Assembly (NCBI GenBank): GCA_025504975.1
Contig: JANUWI010000015.1
Location: 496,001-560,000, forward strand
Origin: Plenodomus lindquistii
Lineage: Eukaryota > Ascomycota > Dothideomycetes > Pleosporales > Leptosphaeriaceae
Length of the DNA: 64,000 nt
Reading direction: 5' to 3'
Of the stretch, positions 56,981 through 64,000 are shown piece by piece (the first letter of the stretch is position 1; each line of letters opens with the position of its first letter). The position numbers and the translations under genes are program-made. The notes under the pieces are model-generated. The model saw only the letters and a list, made by a program, of their open reading frames with translations, did no database searches and was not told the DNA's origin.

Positions 56981-58799
56981 ACACGCTTAGCTGGCAGTAT
57001 GCCAGCAGCTTTGAGAGGAGCTTGAAGCAACCTTCCAACTCGACGCGTGAAAGCACGATCGCGTCCCAGGTCCGATCGATGACGCAGATCGTCCCTGAAA
57101 TGCGGATGCCCCGATCGGTACTAGATAAGCGAGACAGACCCCCGTCAAGACTATCCGAATTGGGTGGGCTTCAAAAGAGGCTGTTCTCGTGACTACACGC
57201 CGCCTTCGAAATAAAACTCAACTCTTTCAGCCCAAATTTGCAACGAGACTTTAACACTGTACTGTCATGTCTAGCTCGGACAGCAACATGAGCCCATGAC
57301 TTGCATCACACCGCCTTCTTGCGCACAATGGCTGCCCGGAGTCGGCCGCTTCCAATAGGCATGAACACCTATGGTAGCTCTGTCAGAACAAGCTGTTCAT
57401 TGTTCGCAGATGCACTCGATACGTACCATTTCCCGGAAGAAGGTGTGCGTGCGACAAAGTCATTCGGCTGACTTAGATTAGGCCATCTTCTCTTCATGTA
57501 CGCGCATACACGTCATACACGTCAAAGTGGAACCCGTGGGCCGCATCCTGGTTCTTGCGGTCCAACAATGAACGGTCTCGCAATGGGCAAAAATGATGCA
57601 CCTATTTGGCGAGGGCACAACCGTTACAACAGGAAGACCTTTTCGACATAGCGCTCGTGACTCTAATCCAAGGTATCAGAATAGGCAGAAGACAGTTACG
57701 TCGTGAATGGGGCACCGAGTATTGCACCCATGTTGCGTGGAAAAAGGTTTCCGGTGAAGACTGGACGGGTGAGTCTGATTGTATGTATTGTCAGGTATAT
57801 CCGTAATCGTGGGCAGTTCTCGGACATTCTTCCGGTTCGAGGAATCCAGGCAAAGCAGACTTGCGTTTGTCGATTATGCCTATGGCGCATCGCGGAAAGC
57901 GCAGTCGCTGATGTAAGCTGGGTGTGGGCTCTTGACCATGTGGTTGCGTCAAGCTGCTGTGTGTGTATCGTTGGCTTCCAAAGGTTGCGATGTGTTTCCC
58001 GAATGCGAAGACGTCGTAGTACCGAACGTCGCGTGGCAGAGGATTTGACGAGTACTCGCATGTTCAACATCACAAGACAGTAGGGTTCGCGTTCAGCTTT
58101 TCAAGGTAAGCATGGAAGTTTGTAGCCAAGGTCCCGTTGCTGAAAGAGGAATCATGTATGTAAGAGAGGGATGATGTCGTTGACAGGTACACGCGCGAGG
58201 CGAGCGAGTGGGGGCCACGCATGCGACCCCACCAACCACCGTTACGACTCGCCGCCAGCAAAAGGCAAGCATGGATAGGTCAGCCCTACGAGAGTGTCTT
58301 ACCTTACTGCGGATGTTCAACGCCTGCATGATTGATGATCACCGCCAATGTGGCGACCTATGGTAAGCTCACCCGGTACACCCGTAAGGCCTCGTATGCT
58401 GCGTAGCGCTCTCTCAACGAATGAACCTGAGGTATATCGACGCGAATGCAGCAGTAGCGAATCAAAGTATCGTCATCTCAGTGCCCATCCTCCTTATTAA
58501 GATGCTTTCGCGACACGGCTGCCTAGGATCAAACCCCGCCTATCTAAGTGTCGGAGCACTGTCTCGCAGTTTCGCACCATATTGAGCAATGCTCCAAGAA
58601 GGGCGCAGAGAGCCTCTTTTGAGCCTCATAGTCTTGCGGCTGACAATAGCAGACTAACTCTTCCAATGAGGCTTGTAGAATCGCACCAGTCATAGCCGTG
58701 CATGCGAGTTACCTCAAAGTAGCCAAGGCTTTAGCCAGAGCTACCTCAAGACCTTCCAGGGTACTCTTCATCCTATAGAATCTCTCGAACAGCGAAGAG
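56981..58799. other. Gene-poor stretch, no supported gene
   Basis: About 1.8 kb. The first few hundred bases should be the photolyase promoter. The remaining ORFs, up to 126 codons at 57703-58083, overlap antisense ORFs and lack any domain. Confidence 0.4.
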
Positions 58800-59276
58800 A
58801 TGGATCATGAGACCGTGGACTGGAAGAGGTACTGTGCGGAACTCGCCGAAGCATTTGAGTAGATTCCATGGATGGACGACTGCGAGCTAGTAGTTGATAT
58901 GACTACAACAATCATATATAAGAGATGGGTGAAGGACAGTGTAAACCCACCAGCAAAGACATTCCCTCAGCTTCTCATACACGAGCAGCTATCGAAGACG
59001 TCCGTTTATCACACTCAACCTTATCAACTCTGCTTGTTCCATTGGACGATCTACCACCCTCACACGTACCATATCGTGACTGAGTCCGACATGAACTTGG
59101 ACATCAAACAGATGGCTACGCAACTGGTCGGCTCTGACTTCATCTGTTCAAATGACCAGGAGCACTTATTCGCTATCGACGATCACCACCAGGGGTGCTT
59201 GACTCCAGATCTCGTACTCATTGACGGCGATGGCGACCCGAAACCAGATCCAGAGCCCCCAGCTGCACCCCCGTAA
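58800..59276 (+). pseudogene. Possible broken ORF with one in-frame stop
   Basis: Reading from the ATG at 58800, a protein-like amphipathic segment (D-W-K-R-Y-C-A-E-L-A-E-A-F-E) meets a TAG. It continues in the same frame for about 138 further codons (D-D-C-E-L-V-V-D-M-T-T-T, Y-K-R-W-V-K-D), ending with an acidic/Pro-rich tail. The composition over both parts is even, suggesting one decayed gene or a small gene starting at 58872 (134 aa). No domain is recognised and no intron removes the stop. Low confidence. Confidence 0.3.
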
Positions 59277-59843
59277 GACCGTGGTTCCTGATCAATCTTT
59301 CCGCCCCGGCTCCCAACATCAACGCTTCGTTGCTCGCATCCCCCAGACTGACGAAGTTTATAGTGTCATTATCCTGTCCCAATCCAGCATTGCAGCCACA
59401 ATGCCCCACTTTCATGCACCAGACCCTGCAGATCAAAGCTTTCAGCCACACTCGGCAACGTCATCCTCGTACACCTGCCACAATCCTTGCTTTGTTAGAA
59501 TCCTCTCCTATCTGACATGTCGACACAGTTACAATCCCATATTCTACCCATTTGAGGACGGGATAAGATTCAAAGTTTCGGACACACAAAGGCCCGATGC
59601 AACAGCGCCGAAATCATTCGATAGTTCGCCTCGGTGAGTTTCTGGAAATGCGATAGATACGACACGCGACGCGTCGCAGGAATCGTATATAAAGTCACAA
59701 CCCGCTAATGCTTCCTCTGCAGTCTATCCAACTTTCTGAAACACCCTTTATCCACCTTCTCAACCGCCCCCTCTGGTTCCTACCTTTAGCGAACACGCGC
59801 TCGTCCCTCCAGATTATCTCGATCGACCCACAAACCGCGCATC
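59277..59843. promoter_or_regulatory. Promoter region of the small myristoylation-motif gene
   Basis: Contains TATATAAA at 59686-59693, about 150 bases upstream of the ATG at 59844, followed by a CT-rich leader with ctttctg and ccctctgg stretches, as often seen in well-expressed fungal genes. No convincing gene lies in the rest of the interval. Confidence 0.45.
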
Positions 59844-60044
59844 ATGGGCTCCAAAGGCAGCAAACTCAAAGATGAACCTCCGTCTGCCAAACTTCAACGA
59901 TCGCAGGAGCAACGGGACAAAGCGGAGATGGAGGAGCCAAAGAATTACTACTCGCATCGAAGTAAGAGTATGAGAAGGAAGGCGGACAAATCTGGGGGTG
60001 CTGCTGCGGCTGCGGGATCTGGCGGGGGCAGTGGGCCTGTTTGA
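59844..60044 (+). CDS. Small protein with N-myristoylation-like start, 66 aa
   Basis: Short ORF starting M-G-S-K-G-S-K, which fits the N-myristoyltransferase consensus (Gly2, Ser or Thr near position 6, basic residues after). The rest is charged and disordered (Q-R-S-Q-E-Q-R-D-K, N-Y-Y-S-H-R-S-K-S-M-R-R-K), ending in an Ala/Gly-rich tail. A TATA box and CT-rich leader upstream support transcription, and the start context atcATGGG is good. If real, it would be anchored to a membrane by the lipid plus the polybasic cluster. No family recognised. The small size leaves a fair chance that it is spurious. Confidence 0.5.
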   Translation: MGSKGSKLKDEPPSAKLQRSQEQRDKAEMEEPKNYYSHRSKSMRRKADKSGGAAAAAGSGGGSGPV

Positions 60045-60612
60045 TAAAGACTGAAGAATACAAAGATTCTGTGGAGTGATATATGGTGGCTACACATTTG
60101 ACTACGGCGCAACAGCGACAAGAGCCGAGGATGTTGTGGAGTTGTCGTGTCGGTGTGCGCAAATTGCTTGGGTCGCGTGAGGGTTAGGCGTCTCTTTGGC
60201 GTTTAATTGAGTTCTGACTTCTGGAAAGATAGCATGCATTGCATATAGAAACCATAATTCCCTAGTCGTCTGATTCTAAACCATGCCCGTATGGAGTTAG
60301 CGTCTATGCTTATATCATGTGTGAGGAACCTATTCAAATCACATGGCACTAGAATTCCTCTAGTCACTCATACATGGACGTACTGAGCCGTGTATTGATC
60401 ACAGAGTCTACTTAAGGGCTGATTCGAACCAGGTATGTATGCCCGCAAGCAAAGAGCGGGGTTTGCTCAGCCTCGTCATGTGATGGCAAGTTGGAGGCCT
60501 GGCGGCGCCTAGCCATAAAAGAAGCTCATAACCACATCTGTCATTTCCCAAGTCACAACCCAACGACAAATCTCTTGAATCTCTTGCTTGAAAGCGCATC
60601 CGCGCCACGATC
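60045..60612. other. Spacer upstream of the HET gene
   Basis: About 570 bases, no supported gene. A tRNA T-loop-like string (gattcgaacc at 60421) was checked on the minus strand, and the stems do not pair. It probably contains the HET gene promoter. Confidence 0.35.
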
Positions 60613-62226
60613 ATGCACCTGGACTCTGACATGGGTACACGAGCTGTAGATCCTGACAACAATCAAGTTCAAAATGAACAAGGCAACGATGTTGGCATAG
60701 ACACAGGTACAAATAATTATCTACAAGAGGATTTCCATATGCTCACAGAGCTAGGCGTGTTAGGATCTTACCAATATTCACCATTAGACGCACCAGATGC
60801 TATGCGCATCGTTGTGCTCTACCCTGGTCGGCGTTTTGACGTCCTCAAATGTTCTTTGCAGCTATGGCACCGCTCCGGGGAAAACCCCTACGAAGCTCTA
60901 TCATATGAATGGCAGAAGTCACAGCCGGATGACCCTTTCATCCATATCGATGGGGAGCGAATAAGAATTCGGCGGAACTTATACAATGCTCTAGTACAAT
61001 GCAGGCCGCTAGATGAAAAACGATTCTTGTGGATTGATGCTCTTTGCATCAATCAACAAGACACTGTAGAGCGTAATCATCAAGTAGGCATGATGCGAGA
61101 TATCTACAGTGGCGCATCGAATGTCATTGCGTATCTTGGCTGGACGCCTGGTCGTGAAAACGGTATATCTTCCTCGCAGCTTGAAGCAGCGACATGGAGA
61201 AAGCTTCAAAGACTCGATACCATTGAAGACGCGGAGAACTTCGATATGAAAATGACGATGATCTTCACAAGCTCACCTCTATCGTACGTCGATTTGGTGT
61301 ACATCGACACAGTCTTATCGCTACCGTATTGGGGCCGAATTTGGATACAGCAGGAGCTAATTCTCGCTCAAAAATTCGCGATATACTGCGATGACCATGC
61401 AATCTCTGGCCGAGCTTTCGAATCTTTGATTACTGCCTATACGCACAACCAGAATGCAGTGCATCCCGATGGTCTTGTCAAAACTTACGCAAAAGACGCG
61501 CTACGTATCCAACAAAGTCACGCGGCGTACCTCATGATGATCAGAAGGATAGGCAACACCGTACCGAATTTTACCTACTTGAGTACATGGCTGCAGATGT
61601 GTATCCGCTCCAATCTGCAGACGTCTGAGCCGCGAGACGTCATCTACGGCATGTTAGGAATCAGCTCAGATTGTCAAAATGGAGAGATCATCCCCGATTA
61701 CAAGACTTCCATTCTTGAACTATATCTGCAGGTCCTTCGGCACTGTAAAGCTCAGAGCAGTTCGAAGTCTTTCCGAGAGATGTTGGCTGAGAAACTCGAT
61801 CTCAATTTGGACGAGTATCTGGAACACTGCGTTGGGTTATGTCTATCTCCTATGTTGCAGACTACAGACGAGGCAGGGGAAGAGATCAAGCAGCGAATTG
61901 AGACCTTTAATACCGCCGCTAGGGAAAAGATCAAGCCGCAAATCAAAGCGTTGATTGCTCACGAGAACACAATGAAAGCGACAAGGGTGCAAATGGAAGA
62001 CTCAATAGCCACGGCAAACTTTCAGGAGTATCATTTTTTATCTGAGGTCCTTTCAGACGCGCACTGTAAGGCCCACATTAGGGAGATATACCTGAAACAA
62101 TCGATTGCTAAATTCTACATTACTGCAAAGGCGCATCATCCATCGCGAAAGACGACTGAATTCATGCGGCGCATCAAGGACTGCCCAGACATGGATGTGG
62201 ATGAGATGTCGACTTTCCTCCGATGA
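60613..62226 (+). CDS. HET-domain (heterokaryon incompatibility) protein, 537 aa
   Basis: Single exon. The HET domain covers about residues 90-260. It shows Y-E-A-L-S-Y-E-W, R-I-R-R-N-L-Y-N-A-L, L-W-I-D-A-L-C-I-N-Q-Q-D, R-N-H-Q-V-G-M-M-R-D-I-Y and V-I-A-Y-L-G-W, then L-P-Y-W-G-R-I-W-I-Q-Q-E-L. These blocks are complete, in contrast to the fragment at 17295-17759. A later P-R-D-V-I-Y-G-M-L-G-I (about 345) is the usual post-domain motif. The C-terminal 180 residues are helical and charged, without ankyrin, WD40 or NACHT repeats. HET domains can trigger cell death when genetically different hyphae fuse. Most genomic copies, like this one, have no assigned allele or partner. Confidence 0.88.
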   Translation: MHLDSDMGTRAVDPDNNQVQNEQGNDVGIDTGTNNYLQEDFHMLTELGVLGSYQYSPLDAPDAMRIVVLYPGRRFDVLKCSLQLWHRSGENPYEALSYEWQKSQPDDPFIHIDGERIRIRRNLYNALVQCRPLDEKRFLWIDALCINQQDTVERNHQVGMMRDIYSGASNVIAYLGWTPGRENGISSSQLEAATWRKLQRLDTIEDAENFDMKMTMIFTSSPLSYVDLVYIDTVLSLPYWGRIWIQQELILAQKFAIYCDDHAISGRAFESLITAYTHNQNAVHPDGLVKTYAKDALRIQQSHAAYLMMIRRIGNTVPNFTYLSTWLQMCIRSNLQTSEPRDVIYGMLGISSDCQNGEIIPDYKTSILELYLQVLRHCKAQSSSKSFREMLAEKLDLNLDEYLEHCVGLCLSPMLQTTDEAGEEIKQRIETFNTAAREKIKPQIKALIAHENTMKATRVQMEDSIATANFQEYHFLSEVLSDAHCKAHIREIYLKQSIAKFYITAKAHHPSRKTTEFMRRIKDCPDMDVDEMSTFLR

Positions 62227-62371
62227 GGACGATCGAACAGTCTTGACAACATCTTCACCACTCCACAATCATTCGTCGGGCGAGCAAGAGAACAGTCGCG
62301 TCAATTCGCTCTATATATTTCATCCAAACACTCACCAACCAGTCACTCTCCTCCCCCCTCATCACCAACCC

Positions 62372-64000
62372 CTACACCCCCACCGTCCCATTCCCCGCAC
62401 CCGCACCCCCACCAACTCTAAAACTCTCCGGCGGCCCATTATGACTATACACCACACCCCCGAGATCCAACACCACCTTCTGCAAAATAACATTCGCCTC
62501 CACCAACCAAACCCTCAACGTATGCTTCCCCGGCTCCGTGGCCCCAAAGTTCGTGGTATTATACCACGCACTATCTGCAACCGCTTTACCCCACCCCACC
62601 GGAAAATTCGGCTGCTTTTGGTCAATAACGGGCTGGCGGCGTTGGGGCGGCAGTTCGTCGATTTGAGTAATATATGCGAGTGGGAGTTTTGGGTTGATGT
62701 TATGTGTTGGGGTGAGGATTAGGGTTACGTTAAGGCCTTTTGAGGAGGTGGTGGGGGTGAAGGTGTAGAAGTCGTATTCGAGCACCGGCGCTGTGGTTGC
62801 TGTGAGGTTTTCAGCGAGGTTATCGCTGAGTTTGACGGCGGAGAGAGTGCGGCCGTATTTGGGGAGGATGGTGTAGGAGAGGTTTCCCGAGGGGATGTGG
62901 CGGGTGAAGTGTTCGGCTTCGAAGGAGAGGTGGCCGGCTGATTCGACGAAGCCTGAGGTAAAGGTTGAGGGGATTGTGGTTTTGTTCACCATTAGCATGA
63001 CCTGCGGGTTGCCGCCTTGGGTGCCATAGGTGGTGCTGGAGCTGAAGTTCAGCATGCTCAGTTTGCCGAAATTGTCGGGGACCTTGGTCCAGTCTACGCC
63101 TATGTAGATCCTCAGATCTTCGTCGTTGGGAGAGAGGGTCCCGGCAGCTTGGGAGAGGGTAATAAAGGGGTCAGCTGAAATGTTCCAAGAAAACTGCCCA
63201 GTACCACGATGAGTGATTTCCACCCAGCGCTTTGGTGTGTAGGGTGTGATGCCCGGTAGAGTGAGCGAGCTTGCGCCGTTACCATGCCAGGCATCGTCTC
63301 CAGGAATAGTGGCATTGCTGCCCTCGACGGCAATGCCCATATTGCCTGCAAGACTGTCTTCGAGTGTCTGCACCCAGCGAAGATCAGGAGTAGATTGACG
63401 CATGGGTTGTTGCCTGACAGCAAGATTAGTTTTGCTCATTGGAAGCGGTCATTGAAGTGCTCACCAATAGCCTTGGTATCCCAAATGGGTCTGATCCATC
63501 ATATGGTTCCACTTGCCATTCAGCTGAGTGTGATACCTCTTAGTAAGATTATGATCAATATTCATTCCATCAATGACACGCTGCATCCACCTGTTCGCAC
63601 TGTTCCTGCCCATCTGCGCATAGATAATATTCCTTGCGCCAGAGACCTGAATGTCAACAAAGTTGCCACCAGCAAGTACTCTGTGTAGCACGAGCTCGTA
63701 GAAAGCAGGTTGCCACTCGGCTGGAAGAGCATCGTTGACTGCTTGCGCCTTGCTAGCAATCTGCTGCCACCTTGTGACGATGTGGTCCGCCTCCTCGTAA
63801 TTGAGAATGCTGTAAGACGAAGGCTCAACCCACTCGAACTTGCGCATGTTGGCGAGCGCACCGTACTCGTCCATGATGTCAGAGATTTCCTGGGCGTGTT
63901 CTTCGCCGAAGTTGCGTGCGGCCCATTCGGTGATCCATTGCGGGACGGAGGTCTCATCGTAAGCGTCGATGTCGTAGGCAATGTCGAACCAATGGCTGAT
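62372..64000 (-). CDS. Glycoside hydrolase family 115 (xylan alpha-1,2-glucuronidase), C-terminal part
   Basis: The gene enters from beyond the right edge. Visible exons are 64000-63465 and 63413-62372, joined across a 51-nt intron (GTGAGC...TGTCAG) that splits a Trp codon, giving 525 in-frame residues to the stop. The upstream part shows P-Q-W-I-T-E-W-A-A-R-N-F-G and Y-S-I-L-N-Y-E-E-A-D. It continues with A-F-Y-E-L-V-L-H-R-V, N-R-W and Q-T-H-L-G-Y-Q-G-Y-W-Q-Q-P, which are typical of the GH115 catalytic region. The remainder is the beta-rich C-terminal domain with many N-x-S/T sequons, as expected for a secreted enzyme. GH115 enzymes remove (methyl)glucuronic acid from glucuronoxylan, helping xylanases. 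The start, signal peptide and N-terminal half are outside the window. Confidence 0.9.

Noticed and set aside
60415..60480. Possible minus-strand tRNA around gattcgaacc.
   Set aside because: The T-stem does not pair and no anticodon arm fits.

Overview
This window is nuclear DNA of a filamentous ascomycete. The evidence is short spliceosomal introns (about 45-105 nt, with GT-AG ends and CTAAC/CTAAT-like branch sites), single-gene promoters, and fungal families: HET-domain proteins, a Jen1-type carboxylate transporter, an NmrA-like protein, a necrosis-inducing NLP and GH115. A duplicated lineage-specific pair at 4.2-7.6 kb resembles an expanded uncharacterised family that I recall from Mycosphaerellales (Dothideomycetes), so that order is my best guess. 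I see no tRNA, rRNA, CRISPR, operon or complete transposon.

Layout. 0-10.4 kb: a calcineurin-like phosphoesterase, a secreted NLP, the tandem paralogue pair, and a secreted PheC-like (cyclohexadienyl dehydratase/solute-binding fold) protein that looks bacterial in origin. 10.4-18 kb: an AT-rich patch beside a small secreted ORF, a 266-aa unknown, an Arg/Pro-rich protein with two 57-nt in-frame introns, and a truncated HET fragment. 18-27 kb: a Rad26L/ERCC6L2-like SNF2 ATPase head-to-head with the exosome subunit Rrp41/Ski6, an NmrA-like protein, a probable TMEM53/DUF829 relic and a PAQR membrane receptor. 27-35.7 kb: a microsatellite-rich stretch, a large cNMP-binding/F-box/LRR fusion, a glycine-zipper protein and a small RNase III-fold protein with an altered active site. 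37.7-46 kb: a secreted intradiol dioxygenase-like enzyme, a coiled-coil unknown, a mitochondrial TMBIM (GHITM-like) protein and the Jen1-type transporter. 46-50.3 kb: about 4.3 kb with no convincing gene. 50.3-57 kb: a GH3 glycosidase, a cytochrome P450 with a probable GC-AG intron, and a CPD photolyase. 58.8-64 kb: a possible broken ORF, a 66-aa candidate myristoylated protein, a full HET protein and the C-terminal part of a GH115 alpha-glucuronidase that runs off the window.

The secreted or transport functions (NLP, GH3, GH115, intradiol dioxygenase, Jen1-like) fit a plant- or litter-associated fungus that uses plant polymers, aromatics and organic acids. There is no obvious secondary-metabolite cluster. 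Exon boundaries were derived by hand from splice motifs, reading phase and family fit. No transcript or database evidence was available.
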